In this document: positions 36,195 to 46,401 of the stretch, piece by piece | How positions within the stretch are numbered: the first letter of the stretch is position 1 | Layout of the letters: every line of letters starts with the position of its first letter | Source: Haliclona indistincta | Taxonomy: Eukaryota > Porifera > Demospongiae > Haplosclerida > Chalinidae | Direction of reading: 5' to 3' | Length of the DNA stretch: 64,000 nt | Assembly (NCBI GenBank): GCA_964017065.1 | Contig: OZ024786.1 | Span: 2,044,411 to 2,108,410 of the forward strand | The notes under the pieces: model-generated | Databases searched by the model: none | What the model was told of the DNA's origin: nothing | What the model saw: only the letters and a program-made list of their open reading frames with translations | Made by a program: the position numbers and the translations under genes

Positions 36195-38344
36195 ATGTCG
36201 GAACACGTACAACCACTAGATCACAGGGTTCTCGTTCAAGAACTGAACAGTGTACAATGGGATACACTTGGAATAAATCTTGGCCTATCCGTGGAAGAAA
36301 TTCAAGAAATCGAGCTCGATCACCAAACAACTTCACGCAGGAGGTCGGAGATGATAAACAAGTGGTTGAAGAAGGAATTGAACCCAACCTGGCTCATGGT
36401 TGTTGACGCCTTAGAGAAAATGTTAGAAAACAGGTTAGCAAACAGGCTGAGAAATGCGCATGTTGCCGCAAGCCCTGCCCAAACGCCGCCTTCCGCGTCG
36501 TCAGAAGAGTTGGAGCTAACTACTGGCACAAATGACGAGATAGCTCGATCAATAGAGGATCTGAGAGACGAATACTTCACGCTGATAAGAGAAACGGAGT
36601 CGGTTGTCGAAAAGATGAACCCCTCGTTTAAAGATCTGAAACGATTTTCGCAGATTTACATAGGCAACGAAGTATCAACAGTGGATGAGCTTTTTGATCA
36701 GTTAAAACCTTTTAACTTTTTAGATTATGCACTGCTTCAAAAGATAGTTAAAGCATTCTTGGTTGAACCGAATACAGTTGATGATAAAATATCTGACTAC
36801 GTTAAACATTGGGAAACTTTCAAGGCATCAACCACTCTCGTCTCACAGAGACCATCGAGCAAGCTCAGCAATCACACACCACAACATCAGAGAGACCAGG
36901 ATTATGACCGTCAAACTTCGCCTCGTTGGAGGATGGATGAACAAGACAATAGATGACCTAGAAATTTGTGGAAGAACTGTTCTTAGAGAAAAGTCATGTA
37001 CTATCTCACCTCAGGATTGTACGAGGATCGGTCATCGTGACCTTCAGTGCTCCACTATCAGAGGCTGATTCTCTCATTGTTGTTGCCAAGGAACATTCTT
37101 CATTCGCTCTAAAGGTTGGAGTCAGTCAACGTAGTAGTTGCTGATACAGTGATCACACATGAGTCATCAGATTTCTTGTTTGAATCTTCTCTCATCGATT
37201 CAGTGAAGGACAATAATCTGAATCTCCTCAATTTTCTACTGAGCATTAACACAAACTCTAATGCTGCTGATCAGAGTAATCAAACAGCTCTACATGTTGC
37301 TAGTGAATTAAACCATGACAAGTCTATGATTTTACTCTTGCAAGCCAATGCTAATCCAAATCTTCAAGATAATAAGGGTAGAACTCCTCTATATATTGCC
37401 AGCCGAGAGGGGCACATTCGGATAGTTACCCTTCTCCTAAAAAACAAAGCCAATCCTGATCTTCGAGGAAACAATCGTTGCACACCTCTCTTCATTGCTA
37501 CCCAGAATGGTCACACTGACGTGGTTGCTCTTCTCCTAAAAAACAATGCTAATCCTGATCTTCAAGTAATACTTGGTTGTACACCTCTTTATGTTGCTAG
37601 TCAGAATGGTCACACTGACATAGTTGCTTTTCTACTAAAAAACACTGCTAATCCTGATCTTCAAGGAATCAATGGTTGCACACCTCTCTTCATTGCTAAA
37701 TGGTCACACTGATGTAGTTGCTCTTCTCCTAAAAAACAATGCTAATCCTGATCTTTCTAGAGACAATGGTAGCACACCTCTTTACATCGCCAGTCAGAAT
37801 GGTCACACTGACGCAGCTGCTCTTCTCCTACAAAACAATGCTAATCCTGATCTTCCACAAACCGAAGGTTTCACATCTCTCCACATTGCTAGTCAGAAGG
37901 GTCACACTGACGTAGTTGCTCTTCTCCTAAAAAATAATGCTAATCCTGATCTTCAAGATATCTATGGCTGCACACCTCTCTACATTGCTACGTAGTCAGA
38001 ATGGTCACACTGACGTGGTCGCTTTTCTCTTAAAAGCCAATGCTAATCTTAATCTTGACTATGACGGTGAAACACCCCTCGGCACAGCTAGTCGTCATGG
38101 TAACAGTGACATTGTCAACTTGCTAGTGGCGCCAGGTGCTGATACTGGTGTTCAACCTCACACCAAAGACCTCACTGTAAGAGAAAAGGGTGGCTCTGAT
38201 GTACCCACTTCTTTCCAGACAGCTAATCCTCACCTTGAGTTACAAACACGTACTGGTACCATACCTCTCTACAAAGCTAATGAGATAGGGCACTCGGGCG
38301 ATATCCAAATGTTCCTACATGATGATCTCGATACAAGCAAATAA
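36195..38344 (+). pseudogene. death-domain plus ankyrin-repeat protein, frameshifted
   Basis: The first 250 codons are open, with a good start at 36195 (MSEHVQPLDHRVLVQELNSV; an upstream ATG at 36099 is also in frame). A death domain is visible: WDTLGINLGLSVEEIQEIEL, then WLKKELNPTWLMVVDALEKM. A stop at 36954 breaks the frame. Homologous-looking sequence continues in other frames: LVGGWMNKTIDDLE, then FVEELFLEKSHVLSHL and IVTFSAPLSEADSLIVVAKE. From 37116 there are about nine ankyrin repeats (GHTDVVALLLKNNANPDLQ type), broken by a 7-base loss near 37697 and a 4-base gain near 37990. Such proteins act as cytosolic adaptors in death or immune signalling. At least five breaks argue for a pseudogene, with sequencing error as the alternative. 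Confidence 0.7.
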
Positions 38345-38705
38345 TTATTTTTGTTATGATCATTAATAATACTGTGTATGCTATAAGGAGTATCATATTT
38401 TGTTGATGAGCTGTGATTTTAATTATTAATTTTTTCTATTCTGATTCAACTTAAGCTATAATATTCCTATATTTCTGGTAGATTAGTGGGACCATGCACA
38501 GGGATTAACTCTTCTTGTCAACTCTTCTTGAACATACCATTTTGACTATGCAATATTTCGTCACAAGCTAAATTTAATTCAATGCATTTCAGGTGTCAGT
38601 CAATAGCAACTAGCAGAACTGCTGTAGTCAGCCACTGATCTGATGTAAGGATCTATGGTCTGTTAGCAAGTCAATCGTGTTACCATTCCATGCTTGCTCC
38701 TTGTT

Positions 38706-40042
38706 AATGTTTAATGTTTAATAATAATGCGAGACCCAAAGGGCATAACATGGAACACACTATTTAGGAAAAATAATACTAAAAATATCATCATGTTCTT
38801 TGATCAGAAGAACATGTTAACCCTCGGCGCATGCGCGAGGGTTAACCCTTGTTAACCCTCGGCGCATGCGCGAGGGTGACGGTACTTAGTTAACCCTCGG
38901 CGCATATGCGCGAGAGTTACGGTACTTGGTTTGTCATTCGTTCTGTCCATCGAGCTGCAGAGATCAGCGACTACTTCTACGCGCTGGTGAGGTTATCAGC
39001 ATGACAAGCTCGACAATGGCTTGCAAGTTGACTCGTGGATTTTGCTAAAGTGCTTTCGTTCTCGAGTTATGGCTGGCTCACCTTGACGGCCGTCTTTGAC
39101 CTCTCTGACGACAAAAGCACCCATAGTTGACTACCTAGGTACTTGTAGATTCCATCTAAACTGCAGGACAGCTCTAGGGGTGCGTAGACATCTCAAGAAA
39201 AAGCCTATCAAAGCCAAGAGCAATGGCTACCTACTCAGTGTTCACGGTCACGCCCACTTGACACACCTTGTCTCGGTTGTGGTCAGCACTTTGCTGTCTT
39301 CTGGTTAGCAGTGCAGCAAGCAGGTTGGCTTTAGCTGCATAGCTCCTTCTGCAAACCATAACTAAGGAGCTAACTCTACAATGTGCAACACGCCGAGGGT
39401 TTCGTGAAATCTGTTCATTTGTCATTCATTCTGGTTAGCAGTGCAGCAAGCAGGTTGGCTTTAGCTGCATAGCTCCTTCTGCAAACCATAACTAAGGAGC
39501 TAACTCTACAATGTGCAACACGCCGAGGGTTTCGTGAAATCTGTTCATTTGTCATTCATTCTGTCTGTCCAATGAGCTGCAGAGACCATCGCTCACTTCT
39601 GAAACTCGGTAAAGGTATGAACAGGCTTAGCATGACAATGTGACACGTGGATTTTGCTAAAGTGCTTTCGTTCTCGAGCTATGGCTGGCTCACCTTGACG
39701 GCCGTCTTTGACCTCTCTGACGACAAAAGCGCCCATAGTTGACTACCTAGGTACTTGTAGATTCCATCTAAACTGCAGGACAGCTCTGGGGGTGCGTAGA
39801 CATCTCAAGAAAAAGCCTATCAAAGCCAAGAGCAATGGCTACCTACAGCTACTGGTGTTCACGGTCACGCCCATTTGACACACCTTGTCCTTGTGGTCAG
39901 CACTTTGCTGTCTTCTGTTTAGCAGTACAGTTTCAATAGCAAGCAGGTTGGCTTTAGCTGCAAAGCTCCTTCTGAAAGCCATAAACTAAGGAGCTAACTC
40001 TACAATGTGCAACACGCCGAGGGTTTTGTGAAATCTGTTCAT
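38706..40042. mobile_element. inserted repeat element of 1337 bp, tandem interior
   Basis: The insertion lies between two CTTGTT copies. The interior is two long units (about 38931-39420 and 39552-40042), both containing CGTGGATTTTGCTAAAGTGC, GGCTCACCTTGACGGCCGTC and GTGCAACACGCCGAGGG. A shorter tandem copy of the unit end lies between them (39421-39551). There is no coding capacity or inverted terminus, so the class is unknown. Confidence 0.55.
38792..38918. repeat. cluster of palindromes, CGGCGCATGCGCG type
   Basis: A palindrome CATGTTCTTTGATCAGAAGA (continuing ACATG) is followed by three spaced palindromes built on GTTAACCCTCGGCGCATGCG, at 38816, 38851 and 38889. The third has CATATG at its centre. 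Confidence 0.8.
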
Positions 40043-40180
40043 CTTGTTGGTTTACATTGTGGACCAGTACCAGATTTCTTTATCCCTACATCCTTTTGAT
40101 TTCGTTACTAAGAAATCTTTTCATTTTTAAAAAATAAAGGTTCTGATTGAACCTCCCTAAGTCGATCTACAAAAGCCATA

Positions 40181-40995
40181 TCATTGCTGCATGGTGAAGG
40201 GAACAATGGGCCATGCATGCATTCTGGTAAAAGATGTCAGTAATCCAGAAAGTCCTTCAGTGTCAGATACTATATACTGGAACTTTTTCAAGACAATTAA
40301 GACTAGTAATTGATCTACATGATGTGTGAAATCAGCCGTCATCAGTTCTTCAACTATAATAGGCTGTGCTATAAGGTCCATACTCTTTCTAACAGATTTC
40401 AAAACTTGTAAAAGACTTTGAAGTTTATATTTAGAATTGGTGCCTCTGACTCCAAACAATCCACGAGTAACTTTTCTGAAGACAGTTTTATTAGCACTCA
40501 TGTTTCCAGCATCATTCTCCGTGATGTAGTTTTCTTGTCTATTCTCTCCTATTTCAGGGTATGGTACACAAGGTAACGTTGTGTCCTCGCAGGACAAGAT
40601 TCTCACCTAGAGAAAGCAGTCTATGGGTGCATCCACAAAGAGTAGCAAAATTGACAAATTCCAGCTAGTCGACTGAGATGCCATACAGCTGACTGTACTA
40701 CCCGAATAGCGGGTAATTTTTCGGAGGGTCAAACTTTTGGCGAATGAGCCAAATTTTGCATTCTGGCGAATTTAATTTTGGCGCCAAGAGCCTGGCTCAC
40801 GTATTACTGCAATAGAAGAAGCAGATTTCGGCGAATTTTATTTTGGCGAATGCTTGACGATTCACCAAAATTACCCATTATACGGTACTCACGATTTATA
40901 CGTGAGTACCGTATAGTAATCGTTGCAAGGGCCCAGTAGTAATCGTTGCAAGGGCAATTAAGACAAACCAGAAGAGAGCAGTTAAGGTTCTTCAT
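40181..40995 (-). pseudogene. UGT N-terminal-domain fragment with MITE insertion
   Basis: It begins at 40995 with MKNLNCSLLVCL, matching the UGT start MKNL, and the surrounding bases match too (GGTTCTTCATTG). A MITE (40695-40888) interrupts it. Downstream, the minus strand reads HRLLSLGENLVLRGHNVTL and then, after a shift, GNMSANKTVFRKV, both close to the intact UGT. The match fades near 40181. The order with respect to 35114-35488 fits one ancestral minus-strand UGT gene with its middle lost. Confidence 0.7.
40695..40888. mobile_element. MITE with GGGTAATTTT termini
   Basis: The left end reads GTACTACCCGAATAGCGGGT, continuing AATTTTT, and the right end is the inverse of GTACCGTATAATGGGTAATT. 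The interior has TTGGCGAAT direct and inverted motifs. It lies inside the UGT pseudogene. The adjoining GTACTCACG...CGTGAGTAC at 40885-40910 forms a further small hairpin. Confidence 0.65.
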
Positions 40996-41379
40996 TGTGA
41001 TTTCGAAGTAACGTATAAACCTAACCGAAGTAACATAACCTTGTCTCGTCTTACATTTTCACTCGGACTAACTTATTTGCATATTCATTTGTGCCATCCA
41101 TTTTTATTAGGAATGATTAATTTTATTATACTACTGTGAACTTTACTGTATTTAACCCATTATGCCCTTATGACATGATTTGGCGTCATACATACTTCAG
41201 ACACAATAACTTTATCCGATAACCGTACAAAATCCAGTGATTTTGGGCACGCGCCCTCCGCTAAATGTATTGGAGCCCAGTTTTTTTTCAATAATAGTTT
41301 TGATAATCAAGGACACAGAATAGCAGAGAAGCTAATATTAAGTGGTACCCTAGCTAATAAAAGGTTATAAATTCCGTAT

Positions 41380-41478
41380 CACTTAATGTAGGTAAGGAGT
41401 GCTCTACGTGATTTATGGCACAAGACCACAGCCTGAGTGCCATAAATCACGTAGAGCACTACTGACCTACATTAAGTG
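41380..41478. repeat. near-perfect 99 bp hairpin
   Basis: The arms CACTTAATGTAGGT...GTGCTCTACGTGATTTATGG (left) and their inverse (right) pair over about 41 bases around a loop of roughly 15 bases (41422-41436). The left arm has a small mismatch next to GGTAAGG. Confidence 0.85.
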
Positions 41479-41686
41479 GTTTAAAGTATATGCCCAGGCA
41501 GCAGCTATGTTGCGACAAGCGATTTCTTGTGAATGGCTGACTCAGTGGGAATTAAAGCACGTTCAATATGACGCTGATATTGTACGGTGGGCGGGGATCA
41601 CGAAATACGTGATTTTTACAGGAAGCGCGGTGCCTTTGATTCCGCCCACTCATATACTTTAAAATCAGATACGGTAATAACAGATT

Positions 41687-42397
41687 ATTAGAGAGGTTAA
41701 GATTTCAGTACGGTGAACGCTGAACGGTAAAAATTGAATCATTTGTGACGTCAGAGATGTTGAGGGCGGGGTTAAGTGAGTTCGCGAACGAGATGAACCA
41801 GCCTTGAGCTGAACAGTCTTCTGGCTATGTGGCGTTTGTCATAGACGTCAGAATCACGCATGGATCAAACATAAGGTATAGGCAAAACCATGGCTAGTCT
41901 AGATAAGCTCAGTTTGTAGCGCAACATTTTGTAGGCGTCTGGCAGACTCTGGCTCTTATGCTGTCCCGGCTTCGTAGAAGGTACATTGCTCTAGAATTCC
42001 CGCATAAGAGCAAGCACAAAGCATATTCATCAGACTTTGAAAGCATATCTCAGCGATTTTTGTAGTAGCAAACAGCAATTCGGTTGGCTTAAAATGTCGG
42101 ACAACAGTAGGTCGACTTCGTTGGCTCATAGCAACGCATCAATACACTTCTACGAGCTCAGAATAGCTATTCATGAAGCTAATAGAGTGTTCACTAGCTT
42201 GGAAGCATAAATACGGTGGAATAGAGAGAAATAGCAATGAAACAGCCAACGTTAGTTGCTTACGCTAAAACGGCCTACTAGCCGTCAACAACGCTGGAAT
42301 CTACCGAAATCGATGAAATCTAAATTAAATTCATAACGCTTTGTGACGTCACTACCGTTTACCGTCCACCGTAAACGCCGATCTTAATCTCTCTAAT
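41687..42397. mobile_element. non-autonomous DNA transposon, 711 bp
   Basis: The left end ATTAGAGAGGTTAAGATTTC is matched inverted on the right (GATCTTAATCTCTCTAAT). Inner inverted blocks are built on ACGGTGAACG and TTTGTGACGTCA. There is no open frame. Confidence 0.65.
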
Positions 42398-42599
42398 GAT
42401 GGCGCAAGAACAATAGAGGAAGGAAGAGAGTTCCAGATAGAAATAGTTCTATGGCTTCAGTGCAAAATACGCAACATTAACAAAATTGGCTGCCGAGAAA
42501 ATTTGAACATTTTACGGCTTCAAAACACATTCTCCATGATCTGGGCTACATTTTGCACTCACCTAAATCACTGCTATTTGTACGTACTTTTCATTAAAA

Positions 42600-42760
42600 A
42601 GCCAGGCCCAAAGTACTAACATCTAGCAAAATTTGTAACATCTTAGTAATTTGTAACATCGCGGCCCTCCGCTAAATGTATTGCGCGATGTTACAAAGTA
42701 CTAACATCTAGCAAAAGTACTAACATTAGCCAGGCCCAAAGTACTAACATCTAGCAAAAT
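42600..42760. repeat. short direct repeats with a hairpin
   Basis: AAAGTACTAACATCTAGCAA occurs three times, with ATGTTACAAAGT and its inverse around GCGGCCCTCCGCTAAATGTA. A related GCGCCCTCCGCTAAATGTAT lies at 41253. Confidence 0.7.
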
Positions 42761-43063
42761 TTGACGAGGTCGCTGCACAATAATCATTGCCTTGATTTCC
42801 GAAGTGAAAGGAGCATTTTGATTGACTTGAGTGTGAGCAATTGCATGCTTGTTCCTTGTTGGTTTACATTGTGGACCAGTGGTAGATTTCTTCATCACTA
42901 TTCAAACGGTGATATTTCGCTCAAACACTGAAAAGCCATCAACAACAGGAAAACTAAACCAATGGTGGAAACAAAGACGGCTCAGTACATGCATGATAAT
43001 TATATTGAACTGCATTTCACTGAAAAAGAAAAAAGGACACAAACAAGAAAATTAAAAAGATTT

Positions 43064-43405
43064 CTATCGAAATCAAAAGGATGTAGTGATGAAGAAATCT
43101 ACCACTGGTCCACAATGTAAACTAACAAGAAACAAGCATGGAATGGTAACACGATTGACTTGCTAACAGACCATAGATCCCAACATCAGTGGCTGCAATA
43201 TTTTGCCACTAGCTGAATGCAAGTCAGGTGTCAGTCAACGGTAACTAGCTGAACTAGCTATAATCAACCACAGCAGCCACTGATGTAGGGATCTATGGTC
43301 TGTTAGCAAGTCAATCGTGTTACCATTCCATGCTTGTTTCTTGTTGGTTCACATTGTGGACCAGTGGTAGATTTCTTCATCGCTACATCCTTTTGATTTC
43401 GATAT
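43064..43405. mobile_element. foldback element, 342 bp
   Basis: Arms of about 118 bp run from TATCGAAATCAAAAGGATGT on the left to CATCCTTTTGATTTCGATA on the right. They include CTACCACTGGTCCACAATGT and GCATGGAATGGTAACACGAT. The centre also pairs (ACATCAGTGGCTGC with GCAGCCACTGATGT). A partial right end lies at 42840-42900, and the half copy at 38580/40112 is interrupted. Confidence 0.8.
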
Positions 43406-43516
43406 ACTTATTGAACGATAGGATATAATGTGCTGGCTTAAAGTTCCCGTCCAAATTACATCATCAGTTCCACACAATGTACAATGTGTCATTTATGACA
43501 GTAAGTATGCCATAAT

Positions 43517-43522
43517 TATAAA
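43517..43522 (+). promoter_or_regulatory. TATA box of secreted-protein copy A2
   Basis: TATAAA about 90 bp before the ATG at 43610 lies in the block shared with copy A1. Confidence 0.55.
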
Positions 43523-43609
43523 CCAATGATACTAGCAGCCACAGCTAGTTCCAGCACTGTTCTTATCGATAGTGCTTCAAATTCAATTCTGACCTAAAAC
43601 CCCAGAGTG

Positions 43610-44087
43610 ATGAATCCCTGTGTTCTGCTGGTGCTTGCCCTTGCAGCTTGTGCTGCTGCTACTACTGATTTTGGTGAAATTGCATCACCAAGGGCTGAGA
43701 GATGCTGCCATTGCAGGACTGGATTGGATCTCACTGTAACCAAGATTGAAGCCATTGGTAACATGAAGGCCAGAGCCACTGTCAAACCAACTTTTGGGAC
43801 TTGTACTGGTATTGATAGGAAATACTTTTAGTAAGCTAAGTGTTTGTGTTAATCGCATCATAGTTGCTTGTAACATTGACCATGCCTTCATTTTTTCACA
43901 TAATAGTCTCTCCGTTGGATGGGGAGACCTTTCTCCACCAGTTGGCAAATATTTTCCTGATTTGCCAGACAGCTATTCTGTTGAGCATACTTACAAAGAG
44001 AAGAAATGCTACCAGATCAGCATCCTGTTTGGGCAGTACAATCCATACTGTGGCAGAGCTATGCATGATTTTGTCTCCATCCGCTAA
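43610..44087 (+). CDS. small secreted Cys-rich protein, copy A2
   Basis: Exon 1 is 43610-43830 and exon 2 is 43907-44087, with GT-AG sites and matching phase, giving 133 residues. A signal peptide (MNPCVLLVLALAACAAATTD) is followed by CCHCRTGLDLTVTKIEAIGN, FGTCTGIDRKYFY, SVGWGDLSPPVGKYF, VEHTYKEKKCYQIS and LFGQYNPYCG. The mature part keeps the family's six cysteines. It is the intact partner of the frameshifted copy A1 and shares its upstream region. It is likely secreted and disulphide-bonded; the function is unknown. Confidence 0.75.
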
Positions 44088-44458
44088 CTGATCATGAACA
44101 TGCATAAATCTGTAAAGCATCGTCATGTAGCAATACATAATTTGTAGAATTTATTAAGATGATGCTAACAATGTCAATAATGTTGAATAATAATAATTAT
44201 TATAAACCTGCTAAAGTATTATGTTGTAATGAAGGGAACTGCTTAGCTCCACATCAAACACATTTAGCTATACAGTAACTCATTTCACTATCAAAATAAT
44301 ATGGAGATGGAATTTGCAATAAGGACATGAATGATTATCTTTGTTTCAAGAATTTTCGGGACTTCTTTAATTGTCATACAAAGACTATGGTCTACATAGA
44401 GATCTGATAGATACATCTATGCTTGTTTAAAATTAAAACCATTTAGCAATAGAATAGC

Positions 44459-44775
44459 CACCTGGAACATGCACTGGTATTGACAGGAAAAACTTCTAGT
44501 AAGTACGTACATGTTCAAGTAGTGCATGGGTATAGGGATTTTTGTTGTATTCATCCGTGCAGTGCCTGCGGGTGTCGTTAACCATGCATGTCAACTGCAT
44601 TATGTGCACATATGAGTGCACTACAATGAATGTGTATGAAACTTCTCACAGTGCTAATGTCGGCTGGGGAGATAACAGCCCAATATTTGGCAAACAGTAC
44701 AAGGACTTGCCGGATCAAATCGTAGTCGAACACCTACAAAAAGACCCAGTGTTTCCAGGTGGCTATTCTGTTTGA
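44459..44775 (+). pseudogene. secreted-protein copy B2, broken
   Basis: The end of exon 1 (GGAACATGCACTGGTATTGA) with its GTAAGT donor and most of exon 2 (from 44652, ANVGWGDNSPIFGKQYKDLP) are present. The signal-peptide part of exon 1 is missing. Exon 2 has lost bases at the HTYKK site and ends in a premature stop. Confidence 0.75.
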
Positions 44776-45497
44776 TACATCAATGAACACACCATTTAGC
44801 AAGTGTCTGGCAACATGTAGTAACTGTCCTTCATACAATACATGGTAAGTTGGCAGCGAACATTGTCATTATTGGTTGTACATTGACAGTTAAATAAATT
44901 CCTGATAGTTAATATTAGCATTCCGTCCAGTTTGTGTTTGAGAACATTTGTGACTTTGTATAGCAGGGAAGATAGCGCAGTGTCAGTATTCACCAAACTC
45001 TTACATTTCCAATAACACTTTTTAGAGATGTCGTTTCAGTGTGTGTACAAACTTGAAAATAAACTCATAACTTGTTTATCTGGAACATGTAAACGAATTG
45101 ATAATGTGTGAGTAAACGATACCTTGCTGCTGTTTCTTAATAGATTTTTAAGTGTATATAAATAATCTATATATATATAATTATATATATATATTATGGC
45201 GGAAAATTATGATGATATAAAAGCTGGTTTACAGTATAATGCATTGTCTTGAGCTATGTTAACACAAATTTAAAATCATTCACTGTATACACCGATACTT
45301 GGAGTATGATTCATTGATGCATCCAATAATTCCTAGCACTAAATGCTGATGCCTATAGAGTACAATACACTGTGTTCCTACCTGTACAATGTGTGAATTA
45401 CAGCACTAATCTACTAAAACTAGACATTTCATTGGCATGCATCAGTCGCTCGCACTGCTAAAGTTCAGTATACTCTTCTAAGAAATATTGCAGAGCA

Positions 45498-46073
45498 ATG
45501 AATTCCAGTCTTTTCTTGGTGTTAGCCTTGGCAGCTTGTGTTGCCCACGCAGCCTACCCCATTTTTGATGCTGTTGACTATGAGCCTAAGGCAGAGCGAT
45601 GCTGCCATTGCAAAACTGGTTTGAATCGTTTGAAGACGAAAATTGAACCTATTGGAAACAAAAAGGTCCGTGTGACAATTGTGCCCACTTACGGAACATG
45701 CACTGGTATTGACAGGAAACAGTTCTAGTAAGTACATGTTCAAGTAGCGCATGCATGGTATAGGAATTTTTATTGTATTCATCCGTGCAGTGCCTGCGGG
45801 TGCTGTTAACTATGCATGTGAACAATTATAGTTACATTATGTGCACATAATTATGAGTGCACTACAATGAATGTGTATGAAACTTCTCACAGCGCTAATG
45901 TCGGTTGGGGAGATAACAGCCCAATATTTGGCAAACAGTACACGGACTTGCCGGACCAAGTCGTAGTAGAACACACCTACAAAAAGAGCCAGTGTTTCCA
46001 GGTGGCTATTCTGTTTGGACAGTGGAATCCCTACTGTGGTGAAGGAACACATCTGCTTGTGTTCGTGAAGTAA
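45498..46073 (+). CDS. small secreted Cys-rich protein, copy B3
   Basis: Exon 1 is 45498-45727 and exon 2 is 45893-46073, phase-consistent, giving 136 residues. A signal peptide (MNSSLFLVLALAACVAHAAY) is followed by PKAERCCHCKTGLNR, YGTCTGIDRKQFY, NVGWGDNSPIFGKQY, VEHTYKKSQCFQVA and LFGQWNPYCGEGTHLL. It is very close to B1 (34450-35004), including the sequence before the ATG (AGACATTTCATTG, then GCATCAGT). It is an intact, probably expressed member of an unrecognised secreted family. Confidence 0.78.
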
Positions 46074-46401
46074 CAAGCTACACAAGATCGAACAAGGAGA
46101 ACAAAGATTATTACCTAAGTACATAAACTATAGTATGTAACTCCTTGTGATCCAGTAATGTATAATATACTTTATTCATGAAAATTAATTACACAGTGTA
46201 TTACTCAGTGCAGCAACTTTGTCAGATAGTTTAAAGAGAGAGATAGAGATGAATATACTTTATTATAGCAGAGAGTATCAAAAGTTAGTTTTATTAGTAG
46301 ATGCAACAACTGATCTTTCTTTGAAATGTGATGAGTGCAATCCCACTTGCCGTGCTATTCAAAATACCTCACCATTACATTATAAAAATAAATAATTGTT
46401 T

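Larger units (their letters stand above)
38580..40112. mobile_element. half of a foldback element, split by a 1.3 kb insertion
   Basis: 38580-38705 plus 40043-40112 together match the right half of the foldback element at 43064-43405 (GGATCTATGGTCTGTTAGCA, CCATTCCATGCTTG, GGTTTACATTGTGGACCAGT, CATCCTTTTGATTTCG). CTTGTT occurs on both sides of the break (38700-38705 and 40043-40048), as expected for a target-site duplication. Confidence 0.65.
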
